This document shows, in pieces, positions 1 through 8,372 of a stretch of 64,000 bases of DNA. This DNA comes from Streptomyces griseoaurantiacus. GTDB taxonomy: Bacteria; Actinomycetota; Actinomycetes; Streptomycetales; Streptomycetaceae. Made by a program: the position numbers and the translations under genes. The notes below the pieces were generated by a model, which was not told where the DNA came from, ran no database searches, and saw only the letters and a program-made list of their open reading frames with translations. The stretch is from contig BNBP01000007.1 of NCBI GenBank assembly GCA_014656015.1, positions 62,001 to 126,000 of the forward strand, in the 5' to 3' direction. Each line of letters opens with the position of its first letter. Position 1 is the stretch's first letter.

Positions 1-383
1 TCGGTGTCGGTCTCGGAGAGGAACTCGACGCCGTCCGCCTCGAGCTTCTTCCGCAGGTCGGCGGCGTTGTCGATGATGCCGTTGTGGACGACGGCGACCT
101 TGCTGTCGGCCGACAGGTGCGGGTGGGCGTTCTCGTCGGAGGGGGCGCCGTGGGTGGCCCAGCGGGTGTGGGCGATACCGACGGTGCCCTTGAAGCGCGC
201 GGGGACCTTGGCCTCCAGGTCACGCACCCGGCCCTTGGCCTTGACCATCTTCAGGCCGCTGGCCTTGGGGCTGGTGACGACGATGCCCGCCGAGTCGTAG
301 CCCCGGTACTCCAGGCGCTGCAGCCCTTCCAGGAGCAGGGGCGCCACGTCGCGCCTGCCGATGTATCCGACGATTCCGCACAT
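1..383 (-). CDS. glmS: Glutamine--fructose-6-phosphate aminotransferase (isomerizing), N-terminal part
   Basis: GlmS makes glucosamine-6-phosphate from fructose-6-phosphate and glutamine, the first step towards UDP-GlcNAc and the cell wall. About 127 residues are visible; the rest lies beyond the left edge. The protein starts MCGIVGYIG, placing the class II glutaminase nucleophile at Cys2 after removal of Met1. EYRGYDSAG, AHTRWATHG and the HNGI motif follow in the usual order. The ATG has an AAGG-type ribosome-binding site about 7 nt upstream. The small gene at 458-751 lies directly upstream on the same strand, so the two may be cotranscribed. Identification is secure; only the C-terminal SIS domains cannot be checked. 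Confidence 0.97.
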   Translation of the reverse strand, partial: MCGIVGYIGRRDVAPLLLEGLQRLEYRGYDSAGIVVTSPKASGLKMVKAKGRVRDLEAKVPARFKGTVGIAHTRWATHGAPSDENAHPHLSADSKVAVVHNGIIDNAADLRKKLEADGVEFLSETDT

Positions 384-457
384 ATGTGGCCTTGTGTCCC
401 TTGCTGTCGGTCGGTTCGGTTGCCGTGTGCTCGTGTGCTCGTGCGCCGCCGGGCCGG

Positions 458-751
458 TCAGCCGTAGACGATGCGGCGCAGCTGGCGCAGTGTGAGGTCC
501 GGCGGTGACACCGCGCGGTACTTCAGGTCCGCCTCTATCCGCTCGAAGATGGACGCGTTGACCAGCCCCTGCGCCTGGAGTTCGCGGTGCCGGCGGCGGA
601 CGTACATCTCGGTCGTCTCGTCGAAGTAGGCGAGCACGTCCTGGACCACGCGCAGCGCCTCGCCCCGGCTCAGGGGCGTGGACCGCGTCAGATGGTCGAC
701 AAGTTCCTCGTGCACCCGGTAGATCCTGGGGTAAGCCCGGGAGATCCGCAA
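458..751 (-). CDS. Small conserved protein upstream of glmS, unknown function
   Basis: This 97-residue product has no recognisable catalytic motif. It is basic at the N-terminus and largely helical by appearance (LVDHL, EALRVVQDVLAYFDETTEMYVRRRHRELQ spread over residues 15-60), with no signal peptide or membrane segment. The chosen start is TTG with a GCAGGA-like ribosome-binding site just upstream. A GTG at the valine of RVHEE, 13 codons in, would give a shorter protein. It ends 74 nt before the glmS start on the same strand, which suggests cotranscription. I believe equivalent small genes sit beside glmS in other Streptomyces, but no function can be given. Confidence 0.75.
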   Translation of the reverse strand: MRISRAYPRIYRVHEELVDHLTRSTPLSRGEALRVVQDVLAYFDETTEMYVRRRHRELQAQGLVNASIFERIEADLKYRAVSPPDLTLRQLRRIVYG

Positions 752-859
752 GAATCCTGCCCGATTTCGGGCAGAGTGCCGCCCTCTTTACGTCGGTACT
801 GGTATGGCACCGACAATGGGGCGGCAGTGCTGGGTCGGTGGAGAGGTGTGTGACGCCAG

Positions 860-1819
860 GTGGGTACGCCCCGTGCGGTCGGGATGGGTGGGATGGGTGG
901 GATGGGCGAGAGGGGTGAGAGGGCCGGGCAGGGCGTGAGCGGGGAGAGCGCCGAGGTGCGCCGCTTCTGGGGCGGCCTCGGGCTGCCCGGGCTGATCGAC
1001 GTGCACACCCACTTCATGCCCGAGCGCGTCCTGCGCAAGGTCTGGGACTACTTCGACGCCAACGGCCCGCTGGTCGGCGGCCGGGCCTGGCCGATCACCT
1101 ACCGCGCCGAGGAGGCCGAACGCACCGCCCGCCTGCGGGAGTTCGGCGTACGGGCCTTCACCTCGATGCTCTACCCGCACAAACCGGGCATGGCCGAGTG
1201 GCTGAACGGCTGGGCGGCCGAGTTCGCCCGCCGCACCCCCGACTGCCTGCACACCGCCACCTTCCACCCCGAACCCGGCGTCGAGACCTACGTCCGCGAG
1301 GCGGTCGAGGCGGGTGCCCGGGTGTTCAAGGCCCATGTGCAGGTCGGGGCGTACGATCCCGCCGACCCACGGCTGACGCCGGTGTGGGGGCTGCTCGCGG
1401 AGGCCGGGGTACCGGTGGTGGTCCACTGCGGCTCCGGGCCCGCGCCCGGCAAGCACACCGGACCCGAACCCGTGGCCCGGGTGCTCGCCCGGCACCCGCG
1501 GCTGCGGCTGGTCGTCGCGCATCTGGGGATGCCCGAGTACGAGGAGTTCCTCGGCCTGGCCGAGCGGTATCCGCAGGTGCGGCTCGACACCACGATGGCG
1601 TTCACCGACTTCACCGAGGACTTCATGCCGTTCCCGGCGCGGGCCCTGCCCCGCCTCGCGGACCTCGGCGACCGGATACTGCTCGGCACCGACTTCCCCA
1701 ACATCCCCTATCCCTATCTGCACCAGCTCCAGGCCCTGGAGCGCCTGGGCCTCGGACCCGACTGGCTGCGCGCGGTGTGCCACGACAACGCGGCCCGGCT
1801 CTTCGGCCTCCCCGGCTGA
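860..1819 (+). CDS. Amidohydrolase-family (TIM-barrel) metal-dependent hydrolase
   Basis: Predicted metal hydrolase of the amidohydrolase 2 type (ACMSD/LigW-like fold); the substrate is unknown. The core begins with GLPGLIDVHTHFMP, whose HxH is the first metal-binding pair. A lysine after ARVFKAHVQVG, VVVHCGSG, VVAHLGMPEYEE and LLGTDFPNIPYP follow, supplying the other expected ligands including the late Asp. The start is uncertain. The first in-frame GTG (860) gives 319 residues, but the segment before about residue 30 is low complexity (GMGGMGGMGERGERAGQG). GTG at 935, directly before SGESAEVRRFW, gives 294 residues and fits the domain boundary better. The N-terminal low-complexity part is encoded by a G-rich tandem repeat listed separately. 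Confidence 0.85.
   Translation: MGTPRAVGMGGMGGMGERGERAGQGVSGESAEVRRFWGGLGLPGLIDVHTHFMPERVLRKVWDYFDANGPLVGGRAWPITYRAEEAERTARLREFGVRAFTSMLYPHKPGMAEWLNGWAAEFARRTPDCLHTATFHPEPGVETYVREAVEAGARVFKAHVQVGAYDPADPRLTPVWGLLAEAGVPVVVHCGSGPAPGKHTGPEPVARVLARHPRLRLVVAHLGMPEYEEFLGLAERYPQVRLDTTMAFTDFTEDFMPFPARALPRLADLGDRILLGTDFPNIPYPYLHQLQALERLGLGPDWLRAVCHDNAARLFGLPG
881..907 (+). repeat. Tandem 9-mer GGGATGGGT x3, potential G-quadruplex at a translation start
   Basis: Three head-to-tail copies of GGGATGGGT (the last ends in C) give six GGG runs separated by one- or two-base loops on the + strand. Each unit contains an in-frame ATG of the amidohydrolase gene. The unit is nine bases, so gain or loss of copies keeps the frame. 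If translation starts at GTG 935, the repeat lies in the 5' untranslated leader. Confidence 0.8.
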
Positions 1820-1852
1820 GGCGCCCGCCCGGAACCGCGTCCCGGACCCGCC

Positions 1853-1910
1853 CGGAACCGCGACCGCGACCGCGACCCGGGGACCGTCCCGGGAAGCGGT
1901 CGCGGTTCCG
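1853..1910. terminator. Bidirectional hairpin between the amidohydrolase and desD
   Basis: Perfect 15-bp arms (CGGAACCGCGACCGC at 1853-1867 and its complement at 1896-1910) enclose a 28-nt loop that itself contains CCCGGG/CCCGGG. It lies in the 93-bp gap between two convergent genes, where a shared terminator is expected. There is no U-tract, which is common in Streptomyces. Confidence 0.75.
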
Positions 1911-1912
1911 GC

Positions 1913-3682
1913 TCAGCGGCCGGCGAGCGGGTTGGCGAGCGTGCCCACCAGTTGCAGGGCCGCCGAAGGGTCCGAGAGGTCCACCATCTGACGGTTGTCG
2001 CGGAGCTGGAGGCGGTTGAGGCAGGACAGGGCGAACTCGGGGGCGAACATGTCGTACCGGCGGAACTTCTCCGCCAGTTCCGGCACGCTCTCCTGATACG
2101 CGCGCACCACCTCGGCCACCGTCCGCCAGAAGTCGTCCTCCGTCAGGACCCCCGCGTCGGCGAGGATCGGGGCGAGGAAGCGGAAGAAGCAGTCGAAGAC
2201 GTCCGTGAAGAGGCACAGCGCCTTCTGGTCCTCGGGCACGTCGACGCGGATGCGGTCCACCCCCGGCGGGAGCACCGCGCCCGGGTCCATGACCACGATC
2301 TCCTCCGCGATGTCCTTGTGGATCGCGCGGCGGACCGCCCCGTCCTTCAGCACCAGGATGACGTTCTCGCCGTGCGGCATGAACGCGAGGTCGTAGGCGT
2401 AGAAGGAGTGCAGCAGCGGGGTGAGGTAGGCGCGCAGATAGCCGCGCAGCCACTCCCGCGCGGGCAGCCCCGAGCGGTCGACCAGGGCGGCCGCGAAGGA
2501 GCCGCCCTCGTGGTCCACGTGCAGCAGGGAGGCCATCGTGGCGGTGGTCTCGCCCTCCTCCAGCGAGGGGACCGGGCTCTCCCGCCACAGCGCGGCGAGC
2601 ATCTTGCGGTACGGGGAGTACCGGTCGGTGGCCGCCTCGTACTCCAGGTGCCGGTAGCCGACGGCCGCCCGCTCGCGGATGACCGAGACGCCGGTGGCCT
2701 TCAGCACGGGGTCGCCCTCGACGAGCCGGGCCAGCCAGTCGTTGATCGCCGGGGTCGCCTCCATGTACGCCGCCGACAGACCCCGCATGAAGCCCATGTT
2801 CAGGACCGACAGCGCGGTCTTGACGTAGTGCTTGCGGGGGTGGCTCGTGTTGAAGAAGGTCCGGATGGACTGCTGGGCCAGGTACTCGTCCTCGCTCTCG
2901 CCCAGGCACACCAGGTTCCGGCGGGCGACCTCGGCGGCGAAGGTGACGGAGAGCTTGTTCCACCACTGCCAGGGGTGGACGGGCAGGAGGAGGTAGTCGG
3001 CCGGGTCGAGGCCCTGGGCGCGCAGGGTGTCCTCGAAGCGGGCGAGCGTCGCCGCGCCCAGTTCCCCGCGCACGAAGGACTCGTAGGCGATGCCCTCGCC
3101 GGCCGTGAACGCCGCCCGGGAGCGGTGCGCCGCGAGCCACACCAGGCGGACCGGGCTCGCGGTCTCCGGCGCGTAGGACAGGTACTCGTGGACGCCGAAG
3201 CCGAGCCGCCCGTTGTTCGCGACGAAGCAGGGGTGGCCCTCGGTCATGCCGGTCTCCACCTCCTGGAAGGAGGCGCGGGCCAGCTCGGCGGCGGTGACCG
3301 GTGGTTTGGCGAGCTTGTAGCAGGTGCTGGAGAGGGTGGAGGAGATCTCCTCCAGGTAGACCGGCAGGATCGCCTCGCTCAGCCCCAGCGTGCCGCGCAT
3401 CTCGATGAAGAAGTCGAGCGCGTCGAGTGGGAGTTCGGCGCCCTCGCGGTGGCGGGTGACGGAGTCGGCGTCCACCGTCCAGTGGTCGAGGGCGTGGCGG
3501 CGGGCGGTGAAGCGGTAGGCCGTGCGGCCGTCGTCGCTGCGGACGAGGTAGCCCTCGCCGTCCGCCTCGGGGGTGAGCAGCCGCTCGTGGGCGAACTCGG
3601 CGAGCGCCTTGCGGAGCAGCAGCCGGTTGGCCCGCTCCCAGTGCGCGGGGGTCAGGTGGGACACGGCGTCGGAGAGGCTCAT
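1913..3682 (-). CDS. desD: Desferrioxamine E/B synthetase, NIS (IucA/IucC) family
   Basis: DesD is an NRPS-independent siderophore synthetase that uses ATP to oligomerise and cyclise N-hydroxy-N-succinylcadaverine into desferrioxamines. The 589-residue length is typical of the family. The IucA/IucC domain covers about residues 130-400, with GHPCFVANNGRLGF and LLLPVHPWQWWNKL recognisable as family motifs. KTALSVLNMGFMRGLS and LAFMPHGENVILVL lie in the C-terminal FhuF-like/active-site region. Its ATG overlaps the desC stop by four bases (ATGA), so it is translationally coupled as the last gene of the desABCD operon. Regulation is expected from the iron box upstream of desA. A strong hairpin follows the stop codon. 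Confidence 0.96.
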   Translation of the reverse strand: MSLSDAVSHLTPAHWERANRLLLRKALAEFAHERLLTPEADGEGYLVRSDDGRTAYRFTARRHALDHWTVDADSVTRHREGAELPLDALDFFIEMRGTLGLSEAILPVYLEEISSTLSSTCYKLAKPPVTAAELARASFQEVETGMTEGHPCFVANNGRLGFGVHEYLSYAPETASPVRLVWLAAHRSRAAFTAGEGIAYESFVRGELGAATLARFEDTLRAQGLDPADYLLLPVHPWQWWNKLSVTFAAEVARRNLVCLGESEDEYLAQQSIRTFFNTSHPRKHYVKTALSVLNMGFMRGLSAAYMEATPAINDWLARLVEGDPVLKATGVSVIRERAAVGYRHLEYEAATDRYSPYRKMLAALWRESPVPSLEEGETTATMASLLHVDHEGGSFAAALVDRSGLPAREWLRGYLRAYLTPLLHSFYAYDLAFMPHGENVILVLKDGAVRRAIHKDIAEEIVVMDPGAVLPPGVDRIRVDVPEDQKALCLFTDVFDCFFRFLAPILADAGVLTEDDFWRTVAEVVRAYQESVPELAEKFRRYDMFAPEFALSCLNRLQLRDNRQMVDLSDPSAALQLVGTLANPLAGR

Positions 3683-4233
3683 CGGACGGCCACCGCCTGC
3701 TCGAAGCGCTCCCGGGTGCAGAAGCTGAGCAGCGCCCGCTTCTCGGGCTTCTCGATCTCCCGCTCGGGCACGAAGCCGACGGCCGCGTTGAGGGCCTGGA
3801 CGGCCGTGTTGCGCACGTCGGGCTCGACCACGACCCGGGTGGTGGCCGGGTCCTCGAAGAGGTGCCGCATGACCGCGGTGAGGACCGCGCGGGTGAAGCC
3901 GTGCACGGGCCGGTCGGTCGGGGCGACCAGGAAGTGCATGCCGACGTCGCCCGGTTCGGGCTCGTAGAGGCCGGCCAGCTCGCGGTGGGCGGGGTCGTAC
4001 CGCTCCATCAGGAACGCCGGGACGTCCTCGTGCAGGCCGAGGAAGGCCTCGTGGTACGGGTCGGCGGCGATCTCCATGTACGCGCGCTCGACGTCCTCCA
4101 GGCGGGCGTCCCGCATCATCCAGAACGCGGACTTGGGGTGGGTGACCCAGCCGTGCAGCAGTTCGGCCTCGCGCAGCGGGTCGAGGGGGCGCAGGGTGAG
4201 GGTGCCCACGGCACCGGCGGTGTGCGTGCTCAT
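3679..4233 (-). CDS. desC: N-hydroxycadaverine acyltransferase
   Basis: DesC transfers succinyl or acetyl from CoA to N-hydroxycadaverine, giving the hydroxamate monomers used by DesD. The protein has 184 residues and is a GNAT-fold acyltransferase of the IucB/RhbD type. Recognisable parts are [24 protein letters not shown], the acyl-CoA-binding stretch GVGMHFLV-like [11 protein letters not shown], and [20 protein letters not shown] near the C-terminus. Its ATG overlaps the desB stop and its stop overlaps the desD start, both as ATGA, so the three genes form a coupled chain. Identification is secure from sequence style and operon position. Confidence 0.95.
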   Translation of the reverse strand: MSTHTAGAVGTLTLRPLDPLREAELLHGWVTHPKSAFWMMRDARLEDVERAYMEIAADPYHEAFLGLHEDVPAFLMERYDPAHRELAGLYEPEPGDVGMHFLVAPTDRPVHGFTRAVLTAVMRHLFEDPATTRVVVEPDVRNTAVQALNAAVGFVPEREIEKPEKRALLSFCTRERFEQAVAVR

Positions 4234-5513
4234 ACGGCGAACTCCTGGAACGCGATCGACTTCTCCACGGGGTAGTACTCCCGGCCGAGCAGCTCCCGGA
4301 TGATGACGCTGTTGCGGTAGGGGCCCATGCCCAGGTCGGGTGAGGTGACCGAGTGGGCGTGGACGCCGGCGTTCTGCAGGAAGACGCCGTTGCCGGTGAC
4401 GTCGATCGCGTAGGTGCGCGAGACGTCGAAGTTGCCCCGCGAGTCCTGGCGCAGCCGGTCGGCGACCGGGGCGAGGAAGTCCGGTGCGCGGTAGCGGTAG
4501 CCGGTGGCGAGGACCAGGCCCTCGGAGCGCAGCTCGAAGTCCTTGCCCTGCTCCTCCTGCCGGAAGCCGAGGACGTAGCCGCCCTCCTCGTGCCGGGCGC
4601 TGGTGAGGGAGGAGTTGGTGAGCAGCCGGGTGGGGACGGCGCCGCCGAGGTTCTTCCGGTACAGCGTGTCGAAGATCTCGTCGATCAGGGCCCCGTCGAT
4701 GCCCTTGAACAGGCCCTTCTGCTGCTCGGTGAGGCGGTAGCGGGTGTCCTCGGGCAGCGCGTGGAAGTAGTCGACGTACTCCGGTGAGGTCATCTCCAGG
4801 GTGAGCTTGGTGTACTCCAGCGGGAAGAAGCGCGGGGAGCGGGTGACCCAGTTGAGCCGGTAGCCGTGCACGTCGATCTCGCCGAGCAGGTCGTGGTAGA
4901 TCTCGGCGGCGGACTGGCCGCTGCCGACCAGCGTGATCGACTTCTTGCGCACCAGCTCGGAACGGTGCTCCAGGTAGCGGGAGTTGTGGATCCAGTCGCC
5001 CGGCAGGTCGCGGCACGGCTCGGGGACGTGGGGCGGGGTGCCGGTGCCGAGGACCAGCCGGCGGGCGAGGTGGACGTCGCCGGTGCCGGTGCGCACCCGG
5101 TAGAGCGCGTCCGCCTCCTCGTACGTCACCTCGGTGACGGTGGTGCCGTAGCGGACGCTGCTGAGCTGCGCCGCGGCCCAGCGGCAGTAGTCGTCGTACT
5201 CGACGCGCAGCGGGTAGAAGTTCTCCCGGATGTAGAAGGAGTACAGCCGCCCGGACTCCTTGAGGTAGTTGAGGAAGGAGTACGGGGAGGTGGGGTCGGC
5301 CAGGGTGACCAGGTCCGACATGAACGGGGTCTGGAGGTGGGCCCCGTCGAGGAACATCCCGGAGTGCCAGGAGAAGGCGGGCTTCGACTCCAGGAAGAGG
5401 CCGTTCAGCTCGGCGATCGGCTCGGTGAGGCAGGCCAGGCCGAGGTTGAAGGGGCCGAGTCCTATGCCGATGAAGTCGTGCACGGTGTCCGGGTGGTCAG
5501 CAGGCGCGGTCAA
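4230..5513 (-). CDS. desB: Cadaverine N-monooxygenase (FAD/NADPH)
   Basis: DesB hydroxylates one amine of cadaverine with FAD, NADPH and O2. The 427-residue protein is a class B amine N-hydroxylase like IucD and SidA. The FAD-binding motif [14 protein letters not shown] lies near residues 16-29, the NADPH-binding [14 protein letters not shown] near residue 195, and the family's ATGYRY near residue 350. The start is taken as TTG at 5513, preceded by GGGAG at a suitable distance. This overlaps the end of desA by 17 bases, implying translational coupling. A GTG at VHDFIG, ten codons later, is the alternative. The stop overlaps desC by four bases. Confidence 0.95.
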   Translation of the reverse strand: MTAPADHPDTVHDFIGIGLGPFNLGLACLTEPIAELNGLFLESKPAFSWHSGMFLDGAHLQTPFMSDLVTLADPTSPYSFLNYLKESGRLYSFYIRENFYPLRVEYDDYCRWAAAQLSSVRYGTTVTEVTYEEADALYRVRTGTGDVHLARRLVLGTGTPPHVPEPCRDLPGDWIHNSRYLEHRSELVRKKSITLVGSGQSAAEIYHDLLGEIDVHGYRLNWVTRSPRFFPLEYTKLTLEMTSPEYVDYFHALPEDTRYRLTEQQKGLFKGIDGALIDEIFDTLYRKNLGGAVPTRLLTNSSLTSARHEEGGYVLGFRQEEQGKDFELRSEGLVLATGYRYRAPDFLAPVADRLRQDSRGNFDVSRTYAIDVTGNGVFLQNAGVHAHSVTSPDLGMGPYRNSVIIRELLGREYYPVEKSIAFQEFAV

Positions 5514-6939
5514 GGGAGTCTCCCAGGTACTGCTCGGCGTGGCCGGCGATCAGGTCGAGGACGGCGGCGATGTCGTCGGTGCGCGTCTCGGGGTTGAGGA
5601 GGGTGAACTTCAGGTAGTGGCGGCCGTTCACCTTGGTGCCGGCGACCACGGCGTCGCCGGAGGCGAACAGGGCCTTGCGGGCGTACAGGTTGGCGCGGTC
5701 GACGGCGGCGGGGTCGGTGACGGCGGCCGGGATGTAGCGGAAGACGAGGGTGGACAGGCTGGGGGCCACGACGACGTCGTAGCGCGGGTCGGCGGCGAGC
5801 ATCCGCCAGCCCTCGGCGGCCAGGTCGCACACCTCGTCGAAGAGCTCGCCGATGCCGTCGGCGCCCATCACGCGCAGGGTGAGCCAGAGCTTGAGCGCGT
5901 CGAAGCGGCGGGTGGTCTGCAGGGACTTGTCGACCTGGTTGGGGATGCGTTCGGCGACCATCCGGCGCGGGTTGAGGTACTCCGCGTGGTAGGTGGCGTG
6001 CCGCAGGGTGTCGCCGTCGCGGACCAGGACGGCGGAGGAACTCACCGGCTGGAAGAAGGACTTGTGGTAGTCGACGGTGACGGAGTCGGCGTGCTCGATG
6101 CCGGCCAGCCGGTCCCGCCTGCGGCGCGAGACCAGCAGTCCGCAGCCGTAGGCGGCGTCCACGTGCAGCCAGGTCGCGTACCGGGCGCACAGTTCGGCGA
6201 TCCCGGGGAGCGGGTCGATGGAGCCGAAGTCGGTGGTGCCCGCGGTGGCGACCACGGCCATCGGGACGAGCCCGGCGTTCCGGCACTCCTCCAGCTCCCG
6301 GGCGAGGGCCGCGGTGCGCATCCGCTTGTCGCGGTCGACGGGCACGGAGACGACGGCCTCCGGGGCGAGACCGAGCAGTTTCGCCGATTTCCGCACGCTG
6401 AAGTGGCTCACCTCGGAGGCGAAGACGCGCAGTCTCGCGAGGTCCTCGGTCTTGGCCTCCTCGCGGGCCAGCAGCAGGGCCTGGAGGTTGGACTGGGTGC
6501 CGCCGGAGGTGAACACCCCGTCGGCGGCGGGGCCGAGGCCGATCCGCTCGGCGGTCCAGTCGATGAGCCTGCGCTCGATGAGGGTGCCGCCGGCCGACTG
6601 GTCCCAGGTGTCCAGCGAGGAGTTGACGGCGGACAGCACGGCCTCGCCGACCAGGGCCGGCAGCACGACCGGGCAGTTGAGGTGGGCGAGGTAGCGGGGG
6701 TGGTGGAAGTAGACCGCGTCCCGCAGGTAGACCTCCTCCAACTCGTCCAGTGCGGCGGCGGTGTCGCCCAGCGGGCGGTCGAGGTCGACGGCGTCGACGA
6801 CGGCGGAGAGGGCGTCGACGGTGACTCCGGTGAACGGACGGTCGGCGGCGGCGATGCGGGTCGCCACCCGTTCGACTCCCTCGGTGACCGAGCGGCGGTA
6901 CCGCTCCGCGGTCGTGTGGGTGAGCAGCTGCGAGCGCAT
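5497..6939 (-). CDS. desA: Lysine decarboxylase (PLP), first step of desferrioxamine synthesis
   Basis: DesA makes cadaverine from L-lysine. The 480-residue protein is a group II PLP-dependent decarboxylase (glutamate/aromatic decarboxylase fold). [18 protein letters not shown] near residue 143 binds the PLP phosphate. HVDAAYG supplies the pyridine-interacting Asp near 261. [11 protein letters not shown] carries the Schiff-base lysine at about residue 293. The ATG has a GGAGG site seven bases upstream. It is the first gene of the desABCD operon, with a near-perfect iron box centred about 37 bp before the ATG. Transcription is therefore expected to be repressed by iron-loaded DmdR1. Confidence 0.96.
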   Translation of the reverse strand: MRSQLLTHTTAERYRRSVTEGVERVATRIAAADRPFTGVTVDALSAVVDAVDLDRPLGDTAAALDELEEVYLRDAVYFHHPRYLAHLNCPVVLPALVGEAVLSAVNSSLDTWDQSAGGTLIERRLIDWTAERIGLGPAADGVFTSGGTQSNLQALLLAREEAKTEDLARLRVFASEVSHFSVRKSAKLLGLAPEAVVSVPVDRDKRMRTAALARELEECRNAGLVPMAVVATAGTTDFGSIDPLPGIAELCARYATWLHVDAAYGCGLLVSRRRRDRLAGIEHADSVTVDYHKSFFQPVSSSAVLVRDGDTLRHATYHAEYLNPRRMVAERIPNQVDKSLQTTRRFDALKLWLTLRVMGADGIGELFDEVCDLAAEGWRMLAADPRYDVVVAPSLSTLVFRYIPAAVTDPAAVDRANLYARKALFASGDAVVAGTKVNGRHYLKFTLLNPETRTDDIAAVLDLIAGHAEQYLGDSLDRAC

Positions 6940-6966
6940 GTGGGGGCCCTCCGAGACGGCTTCAAC

Positions 6967-6985
6967 TTAGGTTGGCCTAACCTAA
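6967..6985 (-). promoter_or_regulatory. Iron box (DmdR1/IdeR-type operator) of desABCD
   Basis: The 19-bp TTAGGTTGGCCTAACCTAA matches the actinobacterial iron-box consensus, with 9-bp arms ACTTAGGTT/AACCTAAGT around a 5-bp centre when flanks are included. It sits 28 bp upstream of the desA start. DmdR1 binding to such boxes is established for Streptomyces; binding at this site is inferred. Confidence 0.92.
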
Positions 6986-7045
6986 GTTTGACGTCTCGTT
7001 GTCCGGCGGAAGTGAGGACGATCACGTCGCCGGGAGGGAGAGGGG

Positions 7046-7077
7046 GCGAGGCGCGGCGGGAGCCGCCCGGCCCTCGC
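7046..7077 (-). terminator. Hairpin downstream of desE
   Basis: Arms GCGAGG/CCTCGC with inner CGGCGG/CCGCC pairing form a compact GC hairpin 44 bp after the desE stop and 61 bp upstream of the desA iron box. It would separate the desE transcript from the desABCD promoter. Confidence 0.55.
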
Positions 7078-7120
7078 GCGCAAGGGCCACCCCGCCCGCC
7101 CCCCTTGCCCGGCGGAGCGC

Positions 7121-8170
7121 TCAGCTCACCTTCTTCGCGCCCTCGATGGCCTTGGCGAGGTCCTCCAGCAGCGGCGCGCACTTGTCGTACGACAGGATCG
7201 GCTCCGGGTTGCGCGGGATGACCTGACCCGCCTTCACGGCCGGCAGCTTCTTCCACGTGGCCTCGGTGATGTCCGCCGGCTGGATCGCGGACGTCCGGTT
7301 GTCCATCATGATGATGTCGGCCGGGTGCTTGTCGACGTTCTCCCAGCTCAGGTTCTCGAACCAGCCGCCGCTCTCCTTCTTGGCGGCCTCGCTGGGCTCG
7401 ACGAAGTCGACCCCGAGCGACTTGAAGTACTCCAGGTCGATGGAGAGGTTCGTGCCCGAGACGTAGAAGATGTCCTGGCTCGCGGAACCCGCCATGACCT
7501 TGATGTCGGGATGGGCCTTGGCGGCGGCGCGCAGCCGGGCGGCGGCGTCCTCGAAGCGCTTCTTCGCGGCGGAGATCTCCTTCGCCCCGGTGTCCGCGCC
7601 GAGTGACTCCGCGAGCGCCAGCATCCGCTGGAGCGACTCGGGCATCTGCCGGTCGTAGACGGAGATGCCGACGCTCGGCGCGCCGACGGCCTCGATCTTC
7701 TTCGTGGACTCCTCGGGGACGTACCAGAGCGTGCCCGAGTCGTCGAACATCGTGGAGACGAGGAGGTCCGGGGCGAGCGCCGCGTACTTCTCGATGCTGA
7801 ACTGGCCCCACTCGTTGCCGAGGACGGTCAGCTTGGCGACGTCCAGGTCGCCGGCCTGGACGTCCGCCTTGCCGTCCTTGGTCTTCGTCGGTCCGAAGAC
7901 GCCCTTCACGGGGACGCCGTAGTCGTGCAGCGCGGCGGCCGCGCCGACGAAGGCGACGATGCTCGAGGGGGTCTTGTCGGCCGAGGCGGTCTTGCCGCGG
8001 TCGTCCTTGAAGCTCCAGGGGCCCTTCTTGCCCGCCCCGGCGGAGTCGCCCGAGCCGCCGCTCGACCCGTCCTCGTCACCGCAGGCCGCGAGCACGGCAC
8101 TGAGGCCGAGGGCGCCGCCGGCGGCGAGGATGCCGCGGCGGGAGGGGCGGAGGGCACGGGCGTTGGGCAT
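7121..8170 (-). CDS. desE: Ferrioxamine-binding lipoprotein (ABC siderophore uptake)
   Basis: DesE binds ferrioxamines outside the membrane and passes them to an ABC permease that is not encoded in this window. The 349-residue protein starts MPNARALRPSRRGILAAGG. It has a twin-arginine-like SRRGIL and the lipobox LAAC with the lipidated Cys at about position 30, followed by a Gly/Ser-rich tether. The periplasmic-binding (Peripla_BP_2) domain fills the rest, from DDRGKTASADKTPSSIVAF to the C-terminus. A GTG 11 codons earlier is also in frame, but the signal peptide fits the ATG better. It has its own iron box about 52 bp upstream, so it is transcribed separately from desABCD under the same iron control. 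Confidence 0.93.
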   Translation of the reverse strand: MPNARALRPSRRGILAAGGALGLSAVLAACGDEDGSSGGSGDSAGAGKKGPWSFKDDRGKTASADKTPSSIVAFVGAAAALHDYGVPVKGVFGPTKTKDGKADVQAGDLDVAKLTVLGNEWGQFSIEKYAALAPDLLVSTMFDDSGTLWYVPEESTKKIEAVGAPSVGISVYDRQMPESLQRMLALAESLGADTGAKEISAAKKRFEDAAARLRAAAKAHPDIKVMAGSASQDIFYVSGTNLSIDLEYFKSLGVDFVEPSEAAKKESGGWFENLSWENVDKHPADIIMMDNRTSAIQPADITEATWKKLPAVKAGQVIPRNPEPILSYDKCAPLLEDLAKAIEGAKKVS

Positions 8171-8221
8171 GGCGTGGCTACTTTCGAACGGGGCGGGGTT
8201 CACCGCCGGAGGAGTTCGAAG

Positions 8222-8240
8222 GTAGGTTAGCCTAACCTCA
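8222..8240 (-). promoter_or_regulatory. Iron box of desE
   Basis: AGGTTAGCCTAACCT inside a 19-bp window fits the TTAGGTTAGGCTAACCTAA consensus, with mismatches only at the outer ends. It is centred about 60 bp upstream of the desE ATG. Confidence 0.88.
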
Positions 8241-8254
8241 TGCCCTGTCCAGGG

Positions 8255-8298
8255 GGCGGGGTTGTCGGGCGCCGCCCGCCAGGGAGGGGCACCCCGCC
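8255..8298 (-). terminator. Hairpin downstream of the acyl-CoA catabolic operon
   Basis: Arms GGCGGGGT (8255-8262) and ACCCCGCC (8291-8298) with a smaller GGGCG/CGCCC-type hairpin inside lie between the acyl-CoA dehydrogenase stop and the desE iron box, on the shared minus strand. Confidence 0.5.
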
Positions 8299-8372
8299 AC
8301 GGGACGACGAATCCCGCGGTGCGGGGGCGCCCGGGCCGGAAGGCGGCGGTGGGGAGCCCTTGGCTGCCGGGC

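Noticed and set aside
3679..5016. 445-codon minus-strand frame joining part of desB antiphase to desC
   Set aside because: The N-terminal part is out of phase with desB and Arg/Pro-rich; the real desC begins at ATG 4233.
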